From: DASPXY01 sp038227745
Lineage (GTDB): Bacteria > Planctomycetota > Planctomycetia > Gemmatales > Gemmataceae
Reading direction: 5' to 3'
Assembly (NCBI GenBank): GCA_038227745.1
Contig: JBBRPS010000527.1
Span: 1-7,310, forward strand
DNA: 7,310 nucleotides
Under the pieces are notes generated by a model, which saw only the letters and a list, made by a program, of their open reading frames with translations, had not been told where the DNA came from and did not search any database. Of the stretch, positions 1-6,813 are shown piece after piece. A program made the position numbers and the translations under genes. The first letter of the stretch is position 1, and the number at the start of each line of letters is the position of its first letter.

Positions 1-1
1 G

Positions 2-268
2 TACAACCCGATCGAGCGCTGCTGGGGGGCGTTGGAGAACTACTGGCGGGGGGAGTTGTTGGACAGCGAGGCGGCGGTGCTGGGCTACGCCGGCAACCTG
101 CGCTGGAAGGGGAAGCCGCCGCGTGTGGAGCGGGTGACCAAGACGTACCACAAGGGCGTGCGGCGGACCAAGGCAGAGAAGTGCGCGACGGAGAAGCACC
201 TGCAGCGCCAGCCGGGGTTGGAGAAGTGGGCTATCACCATCCCGCCTCCCCCTCCCCGGACCGGTTAA
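2..268 (+). CDS. ISAzo13-family transposase, C-terminal fragment (cut by window edge)
   Basis: The open frame runs in from the left edge, so the start lies outside the window; 88 codons and a TAA stop are visible. The peptide opens with YNPIERCWG, a motif found near the end of the DDE-type catalytic domain of ISAzo13-like transposases; its Glu is probably the last acidic catalytic residue. It continues with a WKGKPP...VTKTYHKGV segment and ends in LQRQPGLEKWAITI, close to the usual C-terminus of that family, followed by a proline-rich tail (PPPPPRTG). The enzyme would cut and join the ends of its own insertion sequence. Its stop lies 49 bp before the convergent stop of the DgoD-like gene, so the element's right end should fall in or near 269-317, but I could not identify a terminal inverted repeat with only one end in view. 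Family assignment rests on recalled motifs. Whether the missing N-terminal part is intact cannot be seen. Confidence 0.8.
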   Translation, partial: YNPIERCWGALENYWRGELLDSEAAVLGYAGNLRWKGKPPRVERVTKTYHKGVRRTKAEKCATEKHLQRQPGLEKWAITIPPPPPRTG

Positions 269-317
269 TTACCCGCGGCCGCCTAAACGAACGGTCACTC
301 ATTTCTGCCGCGGTGTA

Positions 318-1535
318 CTAGTAATCCGACACCGACCCGTCGCGCAGCCGCGCCCCCGGCCAGCGGTAGGTCTGCGGCGCCTTCGCCGACTTCTCCAGCA
401 ACCTCTCGTCGATCTCCACGCCCAGCCCCGGGCCCGGCGGCAGGCCGATGTAGCCGTCGCGGTCGAGCTGCCACGCCATGCGGCCGATGCCCTTCGGGTT
501 GAAGCCGTGGTTGTCCGGGTAGAACTCGTGGATCAGGAAGAACGGGATCGAGGCGACGACGTGCAGGCTCGCCGCGATGCCGAGGTAGCTCGCCGTGCAG
601 TGCGGCGCCAGCGGCACGTGGTATGCCTCGGCGAGTGTTGCGATCTTCTTCATCTGCGTGATGCCGCCGGTGTGGCAGCAGTCGGGCTGCAGCACGTCGA
701 TGCAGCGCTCGTGCAGATAGGGGAGCATCTCCCAGAGGGTGCGGTCGCGCTCGCCCGTCGCCAGCGGAATGCCGATCTGCGCCTTGAGGCGCTTGAATAC
801 CTCGATGTTCCCCGGCACCGCCGGTTCTTCGAGGAAAAGCAGGTCGTAGGGCTTGAGCGCGGCGGCGAGCTGGAGGAGCGTTGCGGGCGGCAGAGCGCAG
901 TGGGCGTCGAACATGACGGCGCCGTCGGGGCCGACCTGTTCGCGGGCGGCGCGGACGGCGGCGACGATCCGCTGGATGTCGGCCGGGTTGCTGGAGTGCT
1001 CGAAGACGCCGGGCGGCGGCACCTTGCGGGCCTTCGGCGTGTGGTAGACGCGGATGCGGTCGCGGCAGGGGCCGCCGAGGAGGCGGTAGACGGGCACCCC
1101 CCACAACTTGCCGGTGATGTCCCACAGCGCCATGTCCAGGCCGGCGAGAGTGTGGACCATCAGCGGACCGCCGCGCATATTACGGTGGGCGCGGAACAGC
1201 TTCTGCCACAGGTACTCGATCCGCGTCGGGTTTTCGCCCGCCAGCAGTTCATAGAGCGATTCGGCCAGCGGCTTCGCGGCGCGCGGATCGACGCCCTTGA
1301 CATCGCCCCAGCCGACGATGCCGTGGTTCGTCTCGATGCGCACGAAGACGACGGGGTTGACCCACTGGGCGCGCAGGCCGGTGATGCGGATTGTTGAAGT
1401 GCGGTCGGCGACCTGGGCGGCGGGGTTGCGCTGCGCGCCGATGGCGTCGGCGGCGAGCGCGAGGCCCACGGCCGCGGCGCCGGCGGCCGCCAGCGCTTCG
1501 CCCTGTCCCGGTCTCGCATTGTCCGGCTCGGCCAT
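318..1535 (-). CDS. D-galactonate dehydratase-like enzyme, enolase superfamily (mandelate racemase/muconate lactonizing group)
   Basis: This is a 405-residue protein of the enolase superfamily; the barrel matches E. coli DgoD (about 382 residues). Members remove water from aldonic acids to give 2-keto-3-deoxy acids, using Mg2+. The expected residues are visible: metal ligands D210 (MFDAH), E236 (FLEEP) and E262 (ATGER), the general acid/base H212 and H312 (APHC), and E337 (HEF). The segment QPDCCHTGGITQMKKIA and the C-terminal PGLGVEIDE also fit DgoD. The ATG at 1535 is preceded by AGGAG at 8 nt and overlaps the TAA of the upstream gene by one base (TAATG), which argues for translational coupling and against longer in-frame starts up to 1844. 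Residues 1-45 are an extension absent from DgoD: a hydrophobic stretch, residues 14-34, resembles the core of a Tat signal, but the preceding twin arginine is missing. The exact substrate cannot be read from sequence; galactonate is only the best guess. Confidence 0.88.
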   Translation of the reverse strand: MAEPDNARPGQGEALAAAGAAAVGLALAADAIGAQRNPAAQVADRTSTIRITGLRAQWVNPVVFVRIETNHGIVGWGDVKGVDPRAAKPLAESLYELLAGENPTRIEYLWQKLFRAHRNMRGGPLMVHTLAGLDMALWDITGKLWGVPVYRLLGGPCRDRIRVYHTPKARKVPPPGVFEHSSNPADIQRIVAAVRAAREQVGPDGAVMFDAHCALPPATLLQLAAALKPYDLLFLEEPAVPGNIEVFKRLKAQIGIPLATGERDRTLWEMLPYLHERCIDVLQPDCCHTGGITQMKKIATLAEAYHVPLAPHCTASYLGIAASLHVVASIPFFLIHEFYPDNHGFNPKGIGRMAWQLDRDGYIGLPPGPGLGVEIDERLLEKSAKAPQTYRWPGARLRDGSVSDY

Positions 1536-2041
1536 TAGCGATTCTCCTGCGAGGCGAGGCCGGCGCCCTCGCCGCCGCGCGAGGCGAGCCAGCAACGCAC
1601 GCAGTCCGCGAGGTCCGCGAGGCGGTGGACGACAGGGATGTCCGGGCGCACGAGTCGGGTCTGGATCTCGATGTCCTGGCGGCGCGGGTAGCCGGGGTGT
1701 ACGCCTACGAACAGCGGTCTCGGGCCGCGAGCGTCCCGGTACACAGACCAGGCGCCGAGTTCGTAGAGGCTGATCGGACAGAGGGCCTCCTCCGGGAACC
1801 AGAAGAGGATGGCGTCGGCCTTGCGGAGGTGGCGGAACTCCCACTCGATCTGCTGCGGCGCCGCGGTGGGGTCGCCGATCGGGAAAAGCGCCCGGCGCGG
1901 ATTGAGGAGCACCACCGGCAGATCCGCGAGGAGGCCGACGACCTCCCGCTGCCAGTCGGGGCAGCCGGTGATGCCGCCCCCCAAAAAGACGGTCGGCAGG
2001 CCGCCGGGTTCATACTCCGCGAGTGCTTCCACGTACTCCAT
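1535..2041 (-). CDS. Nucleoside 2-deoxyribosyltransferase-like protein
   Basis: A 168-residue cytoplasmic protein without signal peptide or membrane segment. The order of motifs fits the nucleoside 2-deoxyribosyltransferase-like family (Nuc_deoxyrib_tr2 type): an N-terminal beta strand and glycine loop, TVFLGGGITGCPDW (residues 17-30); LLNPRR (45-50); the segment IEWEFRHLRKADAILFWFP (65-83) with D76; and CPISLYELGAW (88-98), where E94 sits at the position of the catalytic Glu of classical deoxyribosyltransferases. Classical members exchange bases between deoxynucleosides. Proteins of this subfamily are mostly uncharacterised, so the substrate here may be another N-glycoside. An in-frame TGA shortly upstream limits the start choices, and ATG at 2041 is the best one. 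The Shine-Dalgarno sequence is weak (GGGA close to the start, AGGA further up). The gene lies 59 bp after the dehydrogenase stop and overlaps the DgoD-like start by one base, so it is probably the middle gene of an operon. Confidence 0.75.
   Translation of the reverse strand: MEYVEALAEYEPGGLPTVFLGGGITGCPDWQREVVGLLADLPVVLLNPRRALFPIGDPTAAPQQIEWEFRHLRKADAILFWFPEEALCPISLYELGAWSVYRDARGPRPLFVGVHPGYPRRQDIEIQTRLVRPDIPVVHRLADLADCVRCWLASRGGEGAGLASQENR
1544..1548 (-). promoter_or_regulatory. Ribosome binding site of the DgoD-like gene
   Basis: On the minus strand the sequence reads AGGAG, then 8 nt, then ATG. It lies inside the last codons of the upstream deoxyribosyltransferase-like gene, so this site decides the internal start at 1535 and fits coupled translation across the TAATG junction. 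Confidence 0.75.
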
Positions 2042-2100
2042 GTCGTCCCACGGGGAGAGTGGTTCCTGCCGAGCGCCTCACCCGCAAACCTTTCGAGCCG

Positions 2101-5100
2101 TTACTTCGGCTCCGCGTAGCGCAGGCGCCGGTCGGGGTCGAGCAGGCGGGCGTACAGGGCCTCGCCGTCGCGGTGGTAGTTTACCTGGAAGAGCAGGCGG
2201 TTGACGCCCGCGCGCAGCTCCACGTCCACACTCGCCTGGTCCGGAGCTGCCTGCCCGCTCCCCGGCGTCCCCTCGAAGACCAGTTTACCGTTCAGCCACA
2301 CGCGCACCGGGTGAGAGGCGCCGAGCTGCAACCGCGTCCTCAGCTTCGCCGGCGCCGTCACCTCGGCGGCGACGTGGGCGACGCCGGCGGCCTGCTGCGG
2401 CGGCAGCGGAATGCGGCCGGGCGGGCCGACCACCGGCCGCGCCCACTCGACGCCCTTGTTCGCCAGCGGGTCCGCGACGTCCGTCAGACCGCCCTTGAAC
2501 GCGCCGGCGACCGCAACGTCCGTCAGGAAGGGACTGGCCATCGTGTAGCGGATCAGGTCGCGGAAGTCCTGCACCGTCATCGCGTTCGCCAGCCCCTCCG
2601 GCATCACCGACTTCTCCTGCACCGTCACCTTCGCGACGTCCTTCTTCTGGATCACCTTGAGCTGGTCGTTTTCGCCCTTGAGCGTCAGCGACTGCTCGTC
2701 CTCGGCGTGCAGCAGCCCGCTCTCCAGCCTACCGTCCTTCATCTCCACAGTGCGCATGTAATACGGCTGGCCGACCACGCGGTTGGGGTCGAGGACGTTG
2801 ATCAGCAGATACTCGATGTCGCGCGCCGCCCCGTCGAGGTTCGGGCCGACGTCGTGGCCGCGGCCCTCGAACTTGTGGCACTTGGCGCAGTTGATCTCGA
2901 ACACCTTGCGGCCGCGCTCGAACGAGCCGCGCCCGGCGTACAGTTGGCCGCGCATCTTCTCGATCAGCGCGTTCAGCTCGGCGGGCGTGTCGCGAAAGCG
3001 GCCCCAGACCGTTTCGACCAGCTGGTTCAGCTTGCGGTCGCCGAACGCGCGAATGCGCAGGATGACGTTGTCGTTCAGGTCGGTCCGGGCGACGCGCCTG
3101 GCCCCCACGGCCTTGAGCAGCTCCTGCGCCCAGGGTTTGCGCGCCGACAGGAGGTTGACGGCCTCGCCGCGCAGCGCCGGCGGATAGTCCTTCCAGCCGG
3201 CGAGCACCGCGGCGGGCACCTCGGGGCTGTCGTAGGACGTCAGTGCCCGGCAGGCCTCGCGCCGCACTTCGGGGCTGCGGTCCTTCGCCAGCAGCTTTTG
3301 CAGGACGGTCCGCGCCTCCGCGGGGTGCGCGAGGGCCAGGTCGCGGATGGCGTCGAGCCGGTCCGGCAGGGCCCTGGCCGCGTCGGCCGCCAGCGCCAGG
3401 GAACGGCGGACCGCCTCGCGGTCCTGGAAGTTGACCGCCAGGCGCCGCGCCAGTTGCTGCACGCGGCCGTCACCGTCCTTGAGCAGCGCGACGAAGACGG
3501 CCTTCCAGTTCGCCGGGGCATCGACCTGCCGGTCCTTGAACACCTGCACCAGCCCTTCCAGGGCCTGCCGCCGTACCGCGGAGTTTACCTCGCCCAGGAA
3601 CGCGACGCACGCGGCCAGGTCCGCCGCCTTGCCGGTGGCCACCAGGCGGCGCATGGTGCGCGGCACGATCTCCTCCTCGACCAGGGCGTTGCCGGGGGCA
3701 TTCTGTTTGAGCCACTCCAGCGCCGGGTTGCGCTGGGCGCTCACGCGCGGCTCGTAGGCCAGCCAGATCATCAGCGGCAGACACGGGTCGCGGACGTCGT
3801 CCTTGTGCTTCATCAGGTTGTGCAGCAGCGGCAGCGTGTCCTGCGCCTTCAGCCGCTGGGCCGTGCTGGCGAGCTGCGAGCGCACCTCGGGGGCCGCGTC
3901 CTTCTGGGCCAGCTCCGTCAGCCGCGCCAGCACTTTCGGCGATACCTTGCCCGGCTCGCCCAGCAGGCGCACCGCCCAGGCGCGCATCCAGGGGCTCCTG
4001 TGTCCCAGCACCTTCTCGGCCAGGGCTCCGTCAAAGGCGCCGACGGCGTACAAGCCCCACAGGCCGCGCAGGGCCAGCGTTTCTTTCTCGCTCCTCAGGG
4101 CGAGGTCGCGCAGGGCCGGGACGACGCTGCGGTCGCGGCGCTCGTTGAGCAGGCGCAGGGCCGTCCGATACCACCACGGGTTGTCGTTCGCGAGCAGCTC
4201 GACCAGCTCCTTGCTCGACTTCTTGCCGAGGTCGGGCGGCGGGCTCGACTTCGCCCCCTTACGCTGGATCTTGTAGATGCGACCGTGCGTCATGTCCCAG
4301 CTATCCGGCGCCGCCTGGTGGCACGGGTTCTGGTCGTGCCAGTCGATCACGTAGATCGAGCCGTCGGGACCCCAGCGCAGGTTGATTGGCCGGAAGTTCT
4401 TGTCGCCCGAGACGAGGAAGTCCGGGGCGTGGCCCGCCACGAACGACGAGCCGCGCCGCCGCAGCACGTCGCGCTTGACCGAGCAGCCGTGGATACTGCC
4501 CATGAGGAGGCTGCCCCGGTACTCCTGCGGGACGTGGTCGCCCTCCAGCACCAGCAGGCCGGCGTGCGCCCAGCCGCTCTCCTTGTGGTGCAGGTGGTCG
4601 CTGATCTCGTTGAGCTGGCCATAGGCGTGCGGATTGAAGCTCCCCCCCGCCTGGCGCTTGTAGGTGCCGCCGGGCAGGATGTGGAACAGGTGCGGGATGA
4701 CGCAGCAGGCCGCGTAGCACTGGCCGCGCGCGTCGAAATCCAGGCCCCACGGGTTGCTCGTCCCCTCGGCGAAGATCTCGAACTGCTTCGCCGGGGCGTC
4801 GTAGCGCCACACCGCGGCGTTCATCTTGATGCCTTCGACCTGCGAGTTCGTGAAGATGCCGTGCAGGCCGTAGAGCTTGCCGTCGGGACCCCAGGTGAGC
4901 GTGTTCAGCGTCTCGTGCGTGTCCTGGCTGCCGAAGCCCTTCAGGAGGACCTCCTGGCTGTCGCACTTCCCGCCGCCCTTCGTGTCGCGGAGGAAGAACA
5001 GGTACGGCGCCGCGCCGAGGAAGACGCCGCCGTGGCCCACCTCGATGCCCGTCGCCAGGTCCCAGCCGACCGGCAGGTCCTTGCCCTCTGCCCAGACAGT

Positions 5101-5448
5101 GACCCGGTCCGCCTTGCCGTCGCCGTCGGTGTCCTCGAGGATCTTGATGCGGTCGCGGGGCTTCTTACCCTTCGGGGTACGACTCGGGTACTCAAAGCAC
5201 TCGACCACCCAGAGGCGGCCGCGCTCGTCCACGGTGAAGGCGACGGGGTTGATGATGTCCGGCTCGGCGGCGAAGACCTTGACCTCCCACCCCGGCGGCA
5301 CCTTGAAGCGCTTGACCGAATCCTCGGCGGAGAGGTAGGGCTGACCGGACGCCTTGCGGTTGTTGAAGCCGAACTGGGACTGGCCGCGGACGGCGGGTGC
5401 GGGCAAGAGGAACAGCCCGAGCAGCAGGCAGCGGGAGAGAGTGGACAT
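2101..5448 (-). CDS. Secreted PVC-type dehydrogenase: beta-propeller, HEAT-like repeats, cytochrome c domain and C-terminal jelly-roll-like domain
   Basis: A 1115-residue exported protein. Residues 1-23 (MSTLSRCLLLGLFLLPAPAV...) form a Sec signal peptide. Residues about 45-395 match the N-terminal domain of planctomycete 'membrane-bound dehydrogenase' proteins (TIGR02604 type), a propeller related to soluble sugar dehydrogenases. It includes PPGWEVKVFAAEP, an EF-hand-like DTDGDGKAD loop (107-115), repeated WGPDGKLYG/WGPDGSIYV strands, SNPWGLDFDARG and IDWHDQNPCH. Residues about 410-830 are helical HEAT-like repeats. Residues about 840-970 form the heme domain (TIGR02603 type) with CAKCH (854-858) and likely distal ligand M949 in KSVMPEGL. 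Residues about 1000-1115 add a beta-rich domain with VRVWLNGKLVFEG. The enzyme probably oxidises a sugar or alcohol in the periplasm and passes electrons to its heme; the substrate is unknown. ATG 5448 has GGAG 8 nt upstream, and the -10 box overlaps the longer open frame, so the in-frame ATG at 5517 is unlikely. First gene of the minus-strand cluster. Confidence 0.9.
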   Translation of the reverse strand: MSTLSRCLLLGLFLLPAPAVRGQSQFGFNNRKASGQPYLSAEDSVKRFKVPPGWEVKVFAAEPDIINPVAFTVDERGRLWVVECFEYPSRTPKGKKPRDRIKILEDTDGDGKADRVTVWAEGKDLPVGWDLATGIEVGHGGVFLGAAPYLFFLRDTKGGGKCDSQEVLLKGFGSQDTHETLNTLTWGPDGKLYGLHGIFTNSQVEGIKMNAAVWRYDAPAKQFEIFAEGTSNPWGLDFDARGQCYAACCVIPHLFHILPGGTYKRQAGGSFNPHAYGQLNEISDHLHHKESGWAHAGLLVLEGDHVPQEYRGSLLMGSIHGCSVKRDVLRRRGSSFVAGHAPDFLVSGDKNFRPINLRWGPDGSIYVIDWHDQNPCHQAAPDSWDMTHGRIYKIQRKGAKSSPPPDLGKKSSKELVELLANDNPWWYRTALRLLNERRDRSVVPALRDLALRSEKETLALRGLWGLYAVGAFDGALAEKVLGHRSPWMRAWAVRLLGEPGKVSPKVLARLTELAQKDAAPEVRSQLASTAQRLKAQDTLPLLHNLMKHKDDVRDPCLPLMIWLAYEPRVSAQRNPALEWLKQNAPGNALVEEEIVPRTMRRLVATGKAADLAACVAFLGEVNSAVRRQALEGLVQVFKDRQVDAPANWKAVFVALLKDGDGRVQQLARRLAVNFQDREAVRRSLALAADAARALPDRLDAIRDLALAHPAEARTVLQKLLAKDRSPEVRREACRALTSYDSPEVPAAVLAGWKDYPPALRGEAVNLLSARKPWAQELLKAVGARRVARTDLNDNVILRIRAFGDRKLNQLVETVWGRFRDTPAELNALIEKMRGQLYAGRGSFERGRKVFEINCAKCHKFEGRGHDVGPNLDGAARDIEYLLINVLDPNRVVGQPYYMRTVEMKDGRLESGLLHAEDEQSLTLKGENDQLKVIQKKDVAKVTVQEKSVMPEGLANAMTVQDFRDLIRYTMASPFLTDVAVAGAFKGGLTDVADPLANKGVEWARPVVGPPGRIPLPPQQAAGVAHVAAEVTAPAKLRTRLQLGASHPVRVWLNGKLVFEGTPGSGQAAPDQASVDVELRAGVNRLLFQVNYHRDGEALYARLLDPDRRLRYAEPK

Positions 5449-5456
5449 TCGCAGCG

Positions 5457-5460
5457 CTCC
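5457..5460 (-). promoter_or_regulatory. Ribosome binding site of the PVC-type dehydrogenase gene
   Basis: GGAG on the minus strand, 8 nt before ATG 5448. It supports this start, which places the signal peptide right at the N-terminus, over the in-frame ATG 69 nt upstream. Confidence 0.6.
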
Positions 5461-5490
5461 AGGGAGGGACGTTGGCGGCACCATGCTGGC

Positions 5491-5519
5491 ATCGTATGGC
5501 AGGCGCGGAGCCGTCACAA
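5491..5519 (-). promoter_or_regulatory. Candidate sigma70-like promoter for the dehydrogenase cluster
   Basis: On the minus strand TTGTGA (5514-5519) and TACGAT (5491-5496) are separated by exactly 17 nt; each box matches the consensus at 4 of 6 positions. Transcription would begin near 5484, about 35 nt before the ATG at 5448. It lies just downstream of the repeat cluster in the direction of transcription. Planctomycete promoters are poorly defined, so this is only a plausible reading. Confidence 0.4.
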
Positions 5520-5533
5520 GGGCCTCAGCTTAT

Positions 5534-5657
5534 ACAAGCCCGACGCGCAAGCGAGGGACCCTCCTCACACAAGCCCGACGCGCCAGCGAGGGACCCTCCT
5601 CACACAAGCCCGACGCGCAAGCAAGGGGTCCCTCGCTGGCGCGTCGGGCTTGTGTGA
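5534..5657. repeat. Cluster of 35-bp direct repeats with an inverted copy
   Basis: Two complete units (5534-5568 and 5569-5603) differ at one base; both begin ACAAGCCCGACGCGC and end CCCTCCTCAC. A third unit starts at 5604 and runs to about 5628. An inverted copy follows at once (5628-5657), matching the second unit exactly over about 30 bases. The third unit and the inverted copy can pair as a hairpin: 27-nt arms 5601-5627 and 5630-5656, two mismatches, almost no loop. The period of 35 is not a multiple of three, so reading frames through the array change register in each unit and give KPDAQAR-, SPTRKRG- and QARRASEG-like peptides. I recognise this as the kind of dispersed intergenic repeat common in Gemmata-like genomes; that is from memory, not from a search. 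Confidence 0.9.
5601..5656. terminator. Possible terminator hairpin formed by the repeats
   Basis: The near-perfect 27-bp stem lies about 38 nt beyond the stop of the phosphoesterase gene and upstream of the dehydrogenase promoter, so it could insulate two minus-strand units. There is no T-run after the stem on either strand, so a classical intrinsic terminator is not shown; it may be only a by-product of repeat inversion. Confidence 0.3.
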
Positions 5658-5693
5658 CCATCTTCCGCCGAGGATTGCGACGGAGGGGAAGGG

Positions 5694-6641
5694 TCAGCGG
5701 TTGCCGGACGAACTGACAACAGGGTCGGGGCGCTGAGATCCCGCAGCACGCGCGGGCAGCTGAATCTCGAAGGCGGCGCCGTCGCGGAAGCCGCCGCCGA
5801 CCGGGTCGAACACGCGGGGCAACACCTGACAGCGGAGTCCGTCGATCCGGTATTCCATGTAGGACCACAGGCCGCTCTGGGTGGCGCTGCCGGCGCAGAC
5901 CACCGGAAAAGGGGCGAGGGACGGGGAGGTCAGGACGTACGGGTGATGGCGGTGGCCGTGCAGCCACAGCGCGACGCCGCCGCGGGCCGCCACCTCCACC
6001 ACGCGTGCCAGGTCGCGCAGGCCGTGGCTCCGCCGCTCGCGCTGGCCGCGCGCCAGGCAGACCGGGTAGTGCGTCACCAGGATGCGCGGCCCCGGCCCGA
6101 GGCGTTCCAGGAGGACTGCCAGCCTCTCGGTCTGCTCGGGGCCGACGCTGCCGCCCGCGTCCCACGGCAAGATGTTCCCCGTGCAGGAATTGACGCCGAC
6201 TAGCCAGGCGTGGCCGACGCGCTGGGCGAATGGGTAGACCGCCTCGCCGACGCGCTCGCCCGTCTGCCACGAGCCGAAGTAGCGCTCGAACAGGCCGGAG
6301 GCGGCGACGCCCTTTGTGCAGTAATCGTGGTTGCCGGGCACCGCCAGGCCGGGTGGCGTCTGCGGGTTGCCGACGCCGAGGAAGTCGGCGGCGCGGCGGA
6401 ACTCGGACTCGAAGCCCATCGCGGTAGCGTCGCCGGAGAAGACGATGCGGTCAGGCCGTCGCTCGCGCAGTTCGCGCGTCAGCTCTACCAGGATTTCGTC
6501 GGCGCGGCGGAAGCGGTAGCGCCGTCCGAGCCAGCGGAAGTTGACCCAGGCGGGCCAGCGCTTGGTGAACCAGTCGCGCAGGCGCCATTCCAGCTTCGGG
6601 GCGGTGATGTGGACGTCGCTGAGGTGGGCCAGGTAGATCAT
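5694..6641 (-). CDS. Calcineurin-like metallophosphoesterase
   Basis: A 315-residue cytoplasmic protein of the calcineurin-like phosphoesterase superfamily, which uses two metal ions to cleave phosphate esters. The metal-binding motifs appear in the usual order: DVH (D9, H11), GD (D71, in FSGDATAMG where GDLT is more common), GNHD (N104, H105), H191 in VTHYP, and GHRH (H230, H232). The layout resembles the CpdA-like cyclic nucleotide phosphodiesterase group, but many members have other or unknown substrates. ATG 6641 puts the first metal motif at residue 9, as usual; the in-frame extension reaching 6905 crosses the ferredoxin start and should be noncoding. The Shine-Dalgarno sequence is weak (GAAGGG, about 13 nt away). 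The last 20 or so residues after LPARAAGSQ look unstructured. The gene is divergent from the ferredoxin (172 bp apart) and is separated from the dehydrogenase by the repeat cluster, so it is probably a single-gene unit. Confidence 0.87.
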   Translation of the reverse strand: MIYLAHLSDVHITAPKLEWRLRDWFTKRWPAWVNFRWLGRRYRFRRADEILVELTRELRERRPDRIVFSGDATAMGFESEFRRAADFLGVGNPQTPPGLAVPGNHDYCTKGVAASGLFERYFGSWQTGERVGEAVYPFAQRVGHAWLVGVNSCTGNILPWDAGGSVGPEQTERLAVLLERLGPGPRILVTHYPVCLARGQRERRSHGLRDLARVVEVAARGGVALWLHGHRHHPYVLTSPSLAPFPVVCAGSATQSGLWSYMEYRIDGLRCQVLPRVFDPVGGGFRDGAAFEIQLPARAAGSQRPDPVVSSSGNR

Positions 6642-6717
6642 CGCTCGGGGAACCCTTCGGCAGGAGCGGTTAACCGGGGCGACTGGGTGCGGTTGAGAGG
6701 ACGCCGGTGGGGCCGCG

Positions 6718-6746
6718 TGGCCCTCTCTGGACGGGGTTCGTACAAT
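6718..6746 (+). promoter_or_regulatory. Candidate promoter for the ferredoxin gene
   Basis: TACAAT at 6741-6746 matches the -10 consensus at five of six positions and stands out as AT-rich in a GC-rich intergenic region. With 17-nt spacing the -35 position is TGGCCC (6718-6723), a poor match, so an activator or another sigma factor would be needed. The leader would be about 60 nt. The rest of 6642-6813, shared with the divergent phosphoesterase, shows nothing else I can name. Confidence 0.35.
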
Positions 6747-6798
6747 TCGGGAAACTCCACCGCGGCGAGGGAGTGCGCTCGCACGCAGATCATCGTAT

Positions 6799-6804
6799 GA
6801 GGGG
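6799..6804 (+). promoter_or_regulatory. Ribosome binding site of the ferredoxin gene
   Basis: GAGGGG lies 9 nt before the ATG at 6814, a good Shine-Dalgarno match that fixes this start. Confidence 0.65.
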
Positions 6805-6813
6805 CCAGGTCGT

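Noticed and set aside
507..1397. A 296-codon open frame on the plus strand, antisense to the DgoD-like gene
   Set aside because: It is a composition shadow: the opposite strand carries all catalytic motifs of the enolase superfamily, and this frame shows none of any family.
1536..1844. N-terminal extension of the DgoD-like frame up to 1844
   Set aside because: It overlaps the deoxyribosyltransferase-like gene, whose motifs are clear, and the AGGAG/TAATG junction gives a good start at 1535.
5534..5657. CRISPR array
   Set aside because: The units are contiguous with no variable spacers between them, and one copy is inverted.
5397..5716. Small plus-strand frames reading through the repeat array
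   Set aside because: Their peptides are just the repeat translated in successive frames; no Shine-Dalgarno site or recognisable domain supports them.
2023..5736. A 1237-codon open frame on the plus strand, antisense to the dehydrogenase
   Set aside because: It lies over a protein with clear domains and a heme motif. Its translation is rich in Arg, Val, Leu, Gln and Ala without recognisable domains, as expected opposite a gene with high GC at the third codon position.
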